Shown: piece by piece, positions 48,998-58,185 of the stretch
Numbering within the stretch: position 1 is the stretch's first letter
How the letters are laid out: every line of letters starts with the position of its first letter
Source: Bacteroidaceae bacterium
GTDB taxonomy: Bacteria > Bacteroidota > Bacteroidia > Bacteroidales > Bacteroidaceae
Reading direction: 5' to 3'
Assembly: GCA_017453465.1 (NCBI GenBank)
Contig: JAFTEV010000033.1
Location: 1-64,000 of the forward strand
Length of the DNA: 64,000 nucleotides
Translations under genes and position numbers: made by a program
The notes under the pieces: generated by a model
Told to the model about the DNA's origin: nothing
Databases searched by the model: none
What the model saw: only the letters and a program-made list of their open reading frames with translations

Positions 48998-50534
48998 TCA
49001 TCAGCACATCATACAGCAGGGTGGCCAGATGGCGGCCTCCGGCGAAGTTGATGTGTGTGTAGTCGAGGTTGGCCTGGTGCTTTTCCACCATGGCGGCAAG
49101 GGAGCCGTCGCCGCCCATGGCTTCGTAGAGATTCCAGAAGGCCACGTGGGTGTCGGCAGCCATCTTGCGCTGAAACTGCACCAGTTCGTGGATACCGCGC
49201 ATGGTGTGAAACTGTCCGTCAGCTCCGCGCTCGTCGCGGTCACCCACCGAGACCACAAGGATGCTGGTGTGGGGGAAGGCTGTCTTCAGGTATTCAATGC
49301 ACTGCTTCATGCGCCGCACATACCAGTTGTAATCGACCTGCTTGCTGTTAGCCACATTGAGACCGTATTGCAAGACGATGAGGTCGTAGGGACGCTGGCG
49401 ACCAAAGGCCTTCAGTGTCTCCTGCGGAATGTCCATCAGCTTCCAGCCGTTTGAGGCCCTCATGCTGTAGTTGTCCAGCGCGATGCCCGTCTTGCCGTCG
49501 AGTGCCACGCCGTAGAAACGGCTGCCCTGCCCAGAGGTGACGGACAGATTGAACTGGTTGATGGTGCCCTGCAGGGTCTGGTGTGTGATGGTGCCCTGCT
49601 CCTGCTGGGCTACGCTGACGATGGACTCGTGTTCCGTGTAGGTCGTGTCAAGGGTGTATTCGCCGTGGGGATGCTGCGAATCGGGCTGGACGGTATAGAC
49701 GGTGTCGATGTGCATCGTCTTCACGGTGCGCACTTCTTCAGACATGTCGGGCGTGCCACCGATGGAGGAAAGTGGCTGAAGGGGTTCGCCGTTGATGGAT
49801 GCCTGTAGCTGCATTCCGTCGCCAGCCGTGTAATAGACGGTGGCGACTTCGGCCTGACCAAAGCGGGCGGCCATCTTGCCAGTGGCGGTGCGGAGTTCCA
49901 TTGTGGCTGCGGCTGTAGGGATGTAGTAACGGCCATTGATGCCCTGCAGGTCTTTCTTGAATCCACGCCCCTTTTCGTCATTGGCGTTGTGGGCAATCCA
50001 GCCCTTTGCCTTGGCTTTCACGGTGGTGCGGAATCCTGCCGTCTCGCTGTCAATATCGACAAAGCCCACACCCTGACCGCCGAAGACGGCTTGCAGCTTG
50101 TCGCGCAGGGGGGCTGTGAGGATGTCGCCCTCAATGTAGCTGTCGCCGAAGTAGGCTATGCGGACGGGACGACTCGCGGCCTCGGACAGGGCAGCATAGA
50201 AGTGATTCATCTGACGGAAGGGATTGTCTGCGGACTCCGACTGGCCAAAGTCTTCGATGGCAGTCATGCCTTCAGGCACGGAGTCCACATATGCAACGTG
50301 CTTCACTTGCACGACAGAGGTGTCGAGTGTTTGTTCCACATAGCCATCCACTGAGTCGGCTCGCACTTCGGCCAGCACGCGCCCGTCTTGGCCAATGTGC
50401 TGAATGTCGGACAATAGATTGACACGGCGCATTTCGTGATTGAAGAGGCTGAATCGTGGAACATAGAAAAGTGCCAGCAACGCTGCTATAACAAGCAGCG
50501 TGAGCACAAAGGGTTTCCAGGTGTTATTGTGCAT
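48960..50534 (-). CDS. Membrane-anchored SGNH-hydrolase with inserted beta domain
   Basis: 524 residues. One N-terminal anchor (about 9-27). The SGNH core is split: block I VRIAYFGDSYIEGD near 121-134, then an insert of about 200 residues with beta strands, then LIVLQYGLNVAN near 385 and HINFAGGRHLAT near 495. The split arrangement resembles that of AlgX/PatB-like proteins with a carbohydrate-binding insert. It overlaps both neighbours (11 bp with the HD gene upstream and 38 bp with the next SGNH), so the locus is translated as a unit. Probable role: O-acetylation of a surface polysaccharide. Confidence 0.85.
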   Translation of the reverse strand: MHNNTWKPFVLTLLVIAALLALFYVPRFSLFNHEMRRVNLLSDIQHIGQDGRVLAEVRADSVDGYVEQTLDTSVVQVKHVAYVDSVPEGMTAIEDFGQSESADNPFRQMNHFYAALSEAASRPVRIAYFGDSYIEGDILTAPLRDKLQAVFGGQGVGFVDIDSETAGFRTTVKAKAKGWIAHNANDEKGRGFKKDLQGINGRYYIPTAAATMELRTATGKMAARFGQAEVATVYYTAGDGMQLQASINGEPLQPLSSIGGTPDMSEEVRTVKTMHIDTVYTVQPDSQHPHGEYTLDTTYTEHESIVSVAQQEQGTITHQTLQGTINQFNLSVTSGQGSRFYGVALDGKTGIALDNYSMRASNGWKLMDIPQETLKAFGRQRPYDLIVLQYGLNVANSKQVDYNWYVRRMKQCIEYLKTAFPHTSILVVSVGDRDERGADGQFHTMRGIHELVQFQRKMAADTHVAFWNLYEAMGGDGSLAAMVEKHQANLDYTHINFAGGRHLATLLYDVLMNGKENYDKRINQ

Positions 50535-52605
50535 TGGGGGTTGCGGGGTCTTGGAGTTCGGGATAACTGATGCGCGTGTGGTAGATGGTTTTGAGTTTGT
50601 CCTTGAGCACAGCCTTCGTAGTGGCTATGTCCTTGAAGGTGATGGCACACTCGGCAAAGAATCCGTCGGTCACCTGTGCATCGATAATTTTATCAACCAA
50701 GGCCGAAATGCTTTCTTCGGTGTACTCAGAGAGGGAACGCGATGCAGCCTCAACCGAATCGACCATCATCAAGATGGCTTCCTCTTTGGACTCCGGATTG
50801 GGGCCAGGGTAAGTGAAGATGCTGGTATCGACATCTTCGTCGGGATGCTCGTTCTTGTAGGTGACGTAGAAGTATTTGACCATGCCGCGCCCATGATGGG
50901 TGGCGATGAAACGCTTGATGCTGGGCGGCAGGTTGTACTTGTCGGCGAGGTTCAGTCCCCGCTTCACGTGTTCGATGATGGCAGAGGCCGACTTCTGCGG
51001 TGTCAGTCGTGAGTGGGGCGAGCGGCCTGTCTGGTTCTCGGTAAAGTAAGCCGTGTGTTCCAGCTTCCCGATGTCGTGGTAGAGGGCACCCGTCCTGACG
51101 AGCTGGGCTTTGGCACCAATCTTGCGCGCCACCTCGCTGGCCAGGTTTGCCACCTGCATGGAGTGCTGGAAGGTGCCGGGCGCAATCTCACTCATGCGTT
51201 GCAGCAGCGGGTTGTTGATGTTGGAGAGTTCCACCAGCGTCACGTCTGAAATAAAGCCAAAGCCCTTCTCCAGCAGATAGAGCAGCGGATAGGTGAACAG
51301 CAGCAACACGCCGTTGATGAAGAAGTAGATGTAGTAGGTGGTATCAATTTTAGCGTAATCATTCTCCACAATACATTCGTATGCCGTGAAGAAGGTCATG
51401 TAGGCCAGGGCAATGAAGGCTGCCGTGCGGACAATCTGGGAACGCTGTGAGAGTTCGCGCAGGCTCTGAATGGAAATCATGCCTGTCACAAGCTGAAGCA
51501 GAAGGAACTCGAAGGGAGACTTCAGCGTGAGGGAAATGATGGCAATCATGGCACAGTGGAACATGAAGGCGGTACGGCTGTCCATGAAGACACGGATGAT
51601 GATGGGCACCATGCAGCAGGGCAGCATGAAGACGTGCATGAACTTGTGGGACACCATCCAACTGGCCACCATGCAGAAGAACACCAGCAGGGCAAAGAGC
51701 AGGATGCAGGAACGCAGGTTGTCGAAATAGTCGCTGCGGAAAAGCTGGATGTAGCTGAGCAGCGTGATGAGCAGGACACAGACAAAGACCGTCTGGCCTA
51801 TCACGGTGTAGGACACGTGGGTATCGGTCACGGCGTGCTTTGAGACTTCACGCTCGTAGGACTTCAAGATGTTGTACGTCTCCTTCGTCACGATTTCGCC
51901 TCGGTCTATAATCTTCTGCCCGCTTTGCACCATGCCGCTGGCTCCCGAAATGCTGGAGAGCAGGTCGGCCTTGGCAGCTTCTGACTTTGCCTTGTCGTAT
52001 TGCAGGTTGACCGAAAGCAGCTCGTCGAGGTTGAGGTCTTGCATGACAATGCGCGAGAACTTCAGCGTGTCGGCGTGCATGATGTATTCGTAGGCTGAAC
52101 GAGTGGTAAACAGGCTGGAAGCATGAACCAGCGCAGCCTCGTTTCCCTTCACGATGCGCACACTGCCAGCGGCACCTGCCTGCACCTCGGCATAGTCTTC
52201 AGTGGAGAGCACGCCGTGGCTGTAGATGGTGTCGAGCAAAGCCGCCACATGACGAATGTAGAGGGCAGCTCCAGGGAACTTCCATTCGTTCAGCTTCACG
52301 GTGTAAAGATTGCGAAGCACACCCTTGCCCACCTCTTCGTCCATGTTGTAGTAGGGCTGAAATTCGCGCATCACGCTGTCTTGCTCATGTCGAATCACAG
52401 CCTCTTCCTTGTAGATGGGAAACTTGAACGTGGCTATCAGCTGGCCATAACGCCAAGGCTTATCGACCGAATAGTCGTAGGAGAACTTGTCGCCACGGGG
52501 CATGAAATAGACAATCAGCAGGGTGGAGACCAAGACAATGCTCGTCTTGACAAGCACCTCGTTCAGTGTCTTCCGTTTGATTCTTTTCAGAAACTTGAAT
52601 TGCAT
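50524..52605 (-). CDS. 7TMR-HD phosphohydrolase, PgpH-like
   Basis: 693 residues. An N-terminal membrane segment (about 20-36), an extracytoplasmic domain to about 270, about seven membrane segments (270-450), and a cytosolic HD domain with HSMQVANLAS and ALYHDIGKLEH (His-Asp near 509) plus a second HHGRG region near 570. PgpH enzymes hydrolyse cyclic di-AMP and so affect osmotic and cell-wall balance. It overlaps the SGNH gene by 11 bp, which links c-di-AMP turnover to envelope acylation in one operon. thrC ends 15 bp upstream. Confidence 0.92.
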   Translation of the reverse strand: MQFKFLKRIKRKTLNEVLVKTSIVLVSTLLIVYFMPRGDKFSYDYSVDKPWRYGQLIATFKFPIYKEEAVIRHEQDSVMREFQPYYNMDEEVGKGVLRNLYTVKLNEWKFPGAALYIRHVAALLDTIYSHGVLSTEDYAEVQAGAAGSVRIVKGNEAALVHASSLFTTRSAYEYIMHADTLKFSRIVMQDLNLDELLSVNLQYDKAKSEAAKADLLSSISGASGMVQSGQKIIDRGEIVTKETYNILKSYEREVSKHAVTDTHVSYTVIGQTVFVCVLLITLLSYIQLFRSDYFDNLRSCILLFALLVFFCMVASWMVSHKFMHVFMLPCCMVPIIIRVFMDSRTAFMFHCAMIAIISLTLKSPFEFLLLQLVTGMISIQSLRELSQRSQIVRTAAFIALAYMTFFTAYECIVENDYAKIDTTYYIYFFINGVLLLFTYPLLYLLEKGFGFISDVTLVELSNINNPLLQRMSEIAPGTFQHSMQVANLASEVARKIGAKAQLVRTGALYHDIGKLEHTAYFTENQTGRSPHSRLTPQKSASAIIEHVKRGLNLADKYNLPPSIKRFIATHHGRGMVKYFYVTYKNEHPDEDVDTSIFTYPGPNPESKEEAILMMVDSVEAASRSLSEYTEESISALVDKIIDAQVTDGFFAECAITFKDIATTKAVLKDKLKTIYHTRISYPELQDPATPNAQ

Positions 52606-52620
52606 TTGTCGAGCTATGAA

Positions 52621-53922
52621 TTATGCGTTCAGAAGAAACGCTTTGAAGGCTGCAAAGTCCTTCGTCATCGCCACACGCTGCTTCTGCCCCTTCATGAAAG
52701 CTTGCAACTTGGCAGGAATGGCGATGTCGCCACCCAGTATGCCATCTACCGTGTCTTTGAACTTGGCGGGATGTGCCGTCTCCAGGAATACACCTACTTC
52801 GCCCTCGCGCAGTCCTTCCTGCAAGGCTCGGTAGCCACAGGCACCGTGTGGGTCGCAGACATAGCCGGTGGTGGTCTTCACCTGACGGATGGTCTCGGCA
52901 ATCTGTTCGTCCGTGTAAGTGGCACCGCTGATGTCGGCACAGATGGCTGCGTGGTCGCCACCGTACAAGTCGTAGATGCGGGCAAAGTTGCTGGGGTCGC
53001 CCACGTCCATTGCGTTGGCAATGGTCTGCACCGAAGGTTTCGGCTCATACTTGCCCGTTTGCAGATACTTATAGAAGATGTCGTTGGCGTTGTTGGCTGC
53101 AATAAACCGCTTGATGGGCAGTCCCATGCGCTTGCCAAACAAGGCAGAACAGATGTTGCCGAAGTTGCCCGAAGGCACACACACCACCAGTTCTCCAGCC
53201 TTGCCCAGGCGTTTCATTTGGGCGTAAGCATAAAAGTAGTAGAACGACTGGGGCAGGAAGCGAGCCACGTTGATGGAGTTGGCACTGGTCAGTGCCATGT
53301 GCTCATTCAGTTCGGCATCCATGAAGGCGTTCTTCACCAAAGCCTGGCAGTCGTCGAACACGCCATCTACCTCGATGGCGGTAATGTTCTGTCCAAGCGT
53401 GGTGAACTGACATTCCTGAATGGGCGACACTTTCCCCTTGGGGTAGAGCACATACACACGTATGCCATCCACGCCCAAGAAACCGTTGGCCACCGCACTG
53501 CCTGTATCGCCGCTTGTGGCCACCAGCACATTCACGGTTCCCTTGCCTTCCTTCTTCAGGAAATACTGAAGCAGACGAGCCATGAATCTTGCGCCTACAT
53601 CCTTGAATGCCAGCGTGGGGCCGTGGAAGAGTTCCAGCGAATAAATTGTGTCGGTCACACTGACACAGGGGCAGTCGAAAGCCAGCGTGTCATAGACTAT
53701 CTGCCTAAGCGATTCGGCATCCACATCTTCACCGAAGAACGCATCAGCCACGGTGTAGGCGATTTCCTGAAACGAGAGGTTCTCGATGTTGTCGAAGAAC
53801 GACTGTGGCAGCGGCTTGATGTGCTCTGGCATATACAGCCCTTTGTCTTCAGCCAGTCCCTTCACGACGGCTTTCTCTAATGTTGCAACGGGAGCTTTCC
53901 CGTTAGTAGAATAGTATTTCAT
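52621..53922 (-). CDS. thrC: Threonine synthase
   Basis: 433 residues from the ATG complementary to 53920-53922. PLP-dependent conversion of O-phosphohomoserine to threonine. MKYYSTNGKAPVATLEKAVVKG begins the protein in two stretches; GPTLAFKDVGARF near 104 carries the PLP lysine, ATSGDTGSAVANGF near 139 and VPSGNFGNICSAL near 240 bind phosphate. Preceded by an apgM-like gene and thrA, so the order is thrA, apgM-like, thrC. The gap to apgM is one complete copy of a repeat element, which may alter coupling. Confidence 0.95.
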   Translation of the reverse strand: MKYYSTNGKAPVATLEKAVVKGLAEDKGLYMPEHIKPLPQSFFDNIENLSFQEIAYTVADAFFGEDVDAESLRQIVYDTLAFDCPCVSVTDTIYSLELFHGPTLAFKDVGARFMARLLQYFLKKEGKGTVNVLVATSGDTGSAVANGFLGVDGIRVYVLYPKGKVSPIQECQFTTLGQNITAIEVDGVFDDCQALVKNAFMDAELNEHMALTSANSINVARFLPQSFYYFYAYAQMKRLGKAGELVVCVPSGNFGNICSALFGKRMGLPIKRFIAANNANDIFYKYLQTGKYEPKPSVQTIANAMDVGDPSNFARIYDLYGGDHAAICADISGATYTDEQIAETIRQVKTTTGYVCDPHGACGYRALQEGLREGEVGVFLETAHPAKFKDTVDGILGGDIAIPAKLQAFMKGQKQRVAMTKDFAAFKAFLLNA

Positions 53923-54096
53923 TTGGCAATTTGACAATTTGAGAGGAAGTTAAAGGGAGATAGAGGGAGATAAAGGGAGATAGAAGACGAAACGGAATTT
54001 TGTAACGTCCTTTATCTCCTTCTATCTTCTTCTAACTCCTTCTATCTACCATTTCAATTTTCATTTTACAATTTGAGTATCAATTCCTAATTCCTT
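53923..54096. repeat. 174-bp spacer element, copy 2 (inverted)
   Basis: Runs from the apgM-like stop to the thrC ATG. Its reverse complement matches 15192-15432 almost base for base over both arms (ATGGTAGATAGAAGGAGTTA to CCCTTTAACTTCCTC), lacking only the 30-base insert and the extra AAATTGT tandem units. Confidence 0.85.
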
Positions 54097-55365
54097 TCAG
54101 TCTATGGCCATCAATTCCTTGATGAATCCGTCCTTTTCCAGCTGTCCATAGACACCGTGCTGACAAGCCACCTCGTCGAAGGTCTCTACGCTGTCAGGCT
54201 CGATGCCTGGCGCATAAATCAGGAACGGAATCGGTTCATTCGTGTGTGTGCGGTGTGCCACAGGCGTTGGGTGGTCGGGCAAAACAGCAATGGCCACGGC
54301 TTTGTCCTTCACAGCTTCGTAGATGGGGCCAACGATGCGGCGGTCTAAGTCCTCGATGGTCTTCAGCTTCAGCTCCAGATTGCCGTCATGCCCAGCCTCA
54401 TCCGAAGCCTCCACGTGCAGATAAACAAAGTCGTCCGTCTCCAGAGCCTTGATAGCCGCCTGTGCCTTCCCCTCGTAGTTCGTATCATACAGTCCCGTGG
54501 CACCAGGCACCTGAATGACACGCAGTCCAGCCAGTGAACCGATGCCGCGAATCAAATCTACAGCCGTGATGACTGCGCCACGCTTGATTTGCGGAAACGT
54601 CACCGTCAGCGGCACCATGTGAGGCCGATAACCTCCAGCCCAAGGCCAGATGCTGTTGGCGGGGTCTTTTCCCTCGCTCATGCGCTGCTGGTTCAATGGA
54701 TGCTCGGCCAGCAACCGTTGTGACTTTACTATCAGTTCGTTCAGCAAGTCTGCCGTCTGCTGTGCCGACAGCTTCGTCTGCTTTCCGCTCCGTGCCTCGG
54801 CCTCCAAGTCGGGCTTCACCAGCAGGGGCTTCCAGGGCTGGCCTGGCACATCGTGGGGCGGCGTACACCGCAGATACTTGCTGCCGCCATTGATGACCAG
54901 CAAGTGCCTGTACTGCACACCCGTATAGAAGTGTACCACAGGGCCATGCTTCGCCACAATGTCGGGGTCGGTGGCCAGCCGCTCCTGCAAATGCTTGATG
55001 AGCATATCGCCCTCTGCCGTCTCCAGTCTGCCACAAGAGTGATTCTTGATGCAATCCCCCTCCAGGCAGATGATGTTGCAGCGGATGGCCATGTCGTCGG
55101 GAGCCAAATCCACACCGATGCTGGCAGCCTCCAGCGGACCACGACCCTCGTACACCTCGTTCTGGTCATAGCCCAGAATGGCACTGTTGGCCACCTCGCT
55201 ACCTGGATGGAATCCGTCCTGCACCGTCTTCAACATGCCCGTCCGTCCCATCCTTGCCAGCAAGTCCATGTACGGCGTGTGGGCATACTGCAACAGCGTT
55301 TTGTTTCCGAGCGACTCCACAGGCCAGTCAGCCATGCCATCGCCTAATATAATAATGTGTTTCAT
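54097..55365 (-). CDS. ApgM-like phosphoglycerate mutase, probable homoserine kinase analogue
   Basis: 422 residues of the alkaline-phosphatase superfamily (archaeal 2,3-BPG-independent mutase type). IILGDGMADWP at the N-terminus binds metal with the nucleophile Ser in PGSEVANSAILGY near 54; EASDEAGHDGN near 320 and LPDHPTPVAHRTH near 365 complete the two-metal site. It sits between thrA and thrC and no thrB is present. SEED-type annotations, as I recall, call this gene in Bacteroidetes a predicted functional analogue of homoserine kinase; context supports that, sequence alone does not. It overlaps thrA by one base. Confidence 0.85.
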   Translation of the reverse strand: MKHIIILGDGMADWPVESLGNKTLLQYAHTPYMDLLARMGRTGMLKTVQDGFHPGSEVANSAILGYDQNEVYEGRGPLEAASIGVDLAPDDMAIRCNIICLEGDCIKNHSCGRLETAEGDMLIKHLQERLATDPDIVAKHGPVVHFYTGVQYRHLLVINGGSKYLRCTPPHDVPGQPWKPLLVKPDLEAEARSGKQTKLSAQQTADLLNELIVKSQRLLAEHPLNQQRMSEGKDPANSIWPWAGGYRPHMVPLTVTFPQIKRGAVITAVDLIRGIGSLAGLRVIQVPGATGLYDTNYEGKAQAAIKALETDDFVYLHVEASDEAGHDGNLELKLKTIEDLDRRIVGPIYEAVKDKAVAIAVLPDHPTPVAHRTHTNEPIPFLIYAPGIEPDSVETFDEVACQHGVYGQLEKDGFIKELMAID

Positions 55366-57845
55366 TATATATTTGCAATACTCATAATATCCGCAAAGAC
55401 ACCAGCAGCCGTCACCGAGGCACCAGCCCCATAGCCCTGAATCAGCATGGGGTACTGGTTGTAACGCTCCGTCGTAATCAGGATGATGTTGTTCGAGCCT
55501 TCCAGGTCGTAGAGCGGATGGTGCTCATCTACACGGCGCAAGGCCACACTGCCCCGTCCGTTCTCCAGCCGTGCCACGAAACGCCAACGCTGGTGGGCTG
55601 CTTCCACCTCCTTGCGTTCAGCCTCAAACTGGGCATCCAGCGAGGGCAGGTTCTGCCAGAACTCTTCCAGCGTGCCGTCGAAGAACGACTGCGGAATGAA
55701 CAGCTGCTTCTCCACATCCTCCTGGCTCATCTTATAGCCAGCCTCACGCGACAGGATGACCAGTTTCCTGATGACATCCTTGCCCGACAGGTCGATGCGT
55801 GGGTCTGGCTCGGCATAGCCTTCTTCCTTCGCCAGACGCACCGTCTCGCTGAACGGCACATCTGCCGAAATCGTGTTAAATATAAAGTTAAGCGTGCCCG
55901 AAAGCACAGCCTCCAGTTTCAGAATCTTGTCGCCCGAATTGCACAGGTCGTTAATCGTATTGATGATGGGCAGACCAGCCCCCACATTCGTCTCGAACAG
56001 AAACTTCACGCCACGTCTGCGGGCCGTCTCCTTCAGCAGTCTGTAGTTGTCATAGTCGCCCGAAGCAGCCACCTTGTTGGCAGCCACCACACTGATGTTG
56101 TTGTTCAGGAAATCACGGTAGAGCATCGGCACATCGTTGCTGGCCGTGCAATCCACAAACACCGAGTTGAAGATGTTCATGCCAATCACCTCGTCGTGCA
56201 ACCGCTGTAGGTTGGAAGGGGTAGCCTCTTTCAGCTGGCGGCGCAACTCCTGGATAGAGAACACGCCACGGGCCGCAAACTGCATCAGGTCAATTCCCTC
56301 GCGGTCGAACACAGCATTGTGGCCCGAAGCAATGCCCACCACGTTAATCTTCAGGTTGCGCTCCGCCATCAGCTTCTTCTGCTGACGGGCTATCTGCTCC
56401 AGCAGACTGCCGCCCACCGTGCCGACACCACACAGGAACACATTCAAGACCTGATATTCACTCAAGAAGAACGAGTCGTGAATCACATTCAGGCTCTTAC
56501 GCAGCGAACCAGCCTCGACCACAAACGAAATGTTCGTTTCCGATGCACCCTGCGCACAGGCAATCACGCTGATACCGTTTCGGCCCAGCGTGCCAAACAA
56601 CTTGCCCGCAATGCCGGGCGTATGCTTCATGTTTTCGCCCACGATGGCGATGGTGGCCAAGTCGCGCTCCAGCTTCATGCGGTACATCGCGCCCATCTCA
56701 ATCTCCTTGGCAAACTCGCGGTTCAGCACCTCGCACGCAGCATCAGCATCTTCGTCGCGCACGCCAATGCTCGTGGAATTCTCCGAACTGGCCTGGCTCA
56801 CCATGAACACACTGATACCCTCGGCTGCCAACGTCGAGAAGATGCGCTGGTTCACACCAATCACACCCACCATCGACAGTCCGCTCACCGTAATGAGGCT
56901 TGTCCCCTTGATGGACGAAATGCCCTTGATGACACGGCCAGAGTCGCCACCATCTTCCGCAATGATGGTGCCGGGGTCTTCGGGGCGGAACGTATTCTTA
57001 ATCAGGATAGGAATCCGCTTGATGCACACGGGGTAGATGGTAGGCGGATAGACCACCTTTGCGCCGAAGTTGCACAGCTCCGTGGCCTCCACATACGACA
57101 ACCTATCAATGGGGTACGCCGTATTGATGACCCTGGGGTCTGCCGTCATGAAGCCCGACACATCCGTCCAAATCTCCAGCACACTCGCACCCAGCTGAGC
57201 CGCCAAGATAGCCGCCGTGTAGTCGCTGCCGCCGCGTCCCAGGTTTGTGATTTCGCCCGTCTGCGCATCTGTAGCGATGAAGCCACCCGTCAGGCACACC
57301 CGGTGCGCCGTCCGTCCAGCCATGAAGTCGGCAAACGTGGCCTCAATGAGCGGCCCGGAGACACTGCTGGAGAACAGGTTCTTCCCGTGTTTCCGCTTCG
57401 TCTTAATGAAGTCCAGCGAGTTGTACCACTGCGCGCCCTCCACCAGTGCTGCCACCACCTGGCTCGAAATCCTTTCGCCATACGACACGATGGCACAGCT
57501 CGTCTTCTCCGACAGGTCCTTAATCAGGAAGACACCTTGAAGGATGCTCCTTAGCTCCTCCAGCAGTTCGTCCACGCGCCGCAGCAAGTTTTGCCGCCGT
57601 GCGCCCTCAGGAATCACCGCGTCAATCATCTGGTGGTGGCGTTCCACCATCTCATTATATAATATAAGGTACTCGCCGTTGCCTTCAGCAGCCAGCCGCG
57701 ACGTACCAATCAACTTGTCAGTAATGCCGCCCAAAGCCGACACCACGACCGCCACAGGCTCCTCCTGCGACTCCACGATGCGCTTCAGGCTCAGAATGCT
57801 CTCCACGGAACCTACAGATGTTCCGCCAAACTTTAAAACTTTCAT
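55365..57845 (-). CDS. thrA: Bifunctional aspartate kinase / homoserine dehydrogenase
   Basis: 826 residues. The kinase domain (about 1-290) starts MKVLKFGGTSVGS and contains GRGGSDYTAAILAAQL near 208-223. Two ACT repeats follow (about 310-460), then the dehydrogenase with FLCGVGTVGGSLLEQI near 468-483, FVDCTASNDVP near 560 and SGTLNFIF near 655. It makes aspartyl phosphate and later homoserine, and the ACT domains give allosteric control, usually by threonine. First gene of the threonine operon with its own promoter; no leader peptide or attenuator is seen in the short leader. Confidence 0.96.
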   Translation of the reverse strand: MKVLKFGGTSVGSVESILSLKRIVESQEEPVAVVVSALGGITDKLIGTSRLAAEGNGEYLILYNEMVERHHQMIDAVIPEGARRQNLLRRVDELLEELRSILQGVFLIKDLSEKTSCAIVSYGERISSQVVAALVEGAQWYNSLDFIKTKRKHGKNLFSSSVSGPLIEATFADFMAGRTAHRVCLTGGFIATDAQTGEITNLGRGGSDYTAAILAAQLGASVLEIWTDVSGFMTADPRVINTAYPIDRLSYVEATELCNFGAKVVYPPTIYPVCIKRIPILIKNTFRPEDPGTIIAEDGGDSGRVIKGISSIKGTSLITVSGLSMVGVIGVNQRIFSTLAAEGISVFMVSQASSENSTSIGVRDEDADAACEVLNREFAKEIEMGAMYRMKLERDLATIAIVGENMKHTPGIAGKLFGTLGRNGISVIACAQGASETNISFVVEAGSLRKSLNVIHDSFFLSEYQVLNVFLCGVGTVGGSLLEQIARQQKKLMAERNLKINVVGIASGHNAVFDREGIDLMQFAARGVFSIQELRRQLKEATPSNLQRLHDEVIGMNIFNSVFVDCTASNDVPMLYRDFLNNNISVVAANKVAASGDYDNYRLLKETARRRGVKFLFETNVGAGLPIINTINDLCNSGDKILKLEAVLSGTLNFIFNTISADVPFSETVRLAKEEGYAEPDPRIDLSGKDVIRKLVILSREAGYKMSQEDVEKQLFIPQSFFDGTLEEFWQNLPSLDAQFEAERKEVEAAHQRWRFVARLENGRGSVALRRVDEHHPLYDLEGSNNIILITTERYNQYPMLIQGYGAGASVTAAGVFADIMSIANI

Positions 57846-57875
57846 TTCTAAATACTACAATACAGAAAAATCGCT

Positions 57876-57907
57876 GCAAAATTACGACTTTCCTGCGATA
57901 TGCCAAA
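57876..57907 (-). promoter_or_regulatory. thrA promoter
   Basis: TTTG (57904-57907), 19 nt, TAATTTTGC (57876-57884) on the minus strand, about 30 nt before the start codon. Confidence 0.78.
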
Positions 57908-57946
57908 GAAGATTTTCTTAATTTTTGTAAGTAATGTGTCGGAACG

Positions 57947-58024
57947 GCGTAGGCAATGCGTCGCGCTCGTGTAGGCAATTGTTTGGGGTTTGTTGCCTAC
58001 ACGACAGCGACGAATTGCCTACGC
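57947..58024. repeat. 78-bp palindrome of the TAGGCAAT type
   Basis: GCGTAGGCAAT, CGTCGC, CTCGTGTAGGCAA lie opposite TTGCCTACACG, GCGACG, ATTGCCTACGC around 14 nt. The outer and inner copies of TAGGCAA make nested inverted repeats. Confidence 0.8.
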
Positions 58025-58185
58025 GAGAGAAACACATTGGTCACACAGCCCCAGACAAAGCGCAAATAACTTGCTCATTTTTCGGCGATTGCACAAAAGA
58101 AAAAGGGACCCCAAATGGAACCCCGCTGAAACACACACCAAACGGTGCGTAAACGGTGCTACGTTTTTACAATTTTTAGCACGTT

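Larger units (their letters stand above)
57846..58185. other. 340-bp gap between thrA and the cysS operon
   Basis: It holds the thrA promoter (57876-57907) and a TAGGCAAT palindrome (57947-58024). The remaining 160 bp contains GGGACCCC-type short dyads and direct CGGTG motifs but no credible gene or promoter. Confidence 0.6.
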
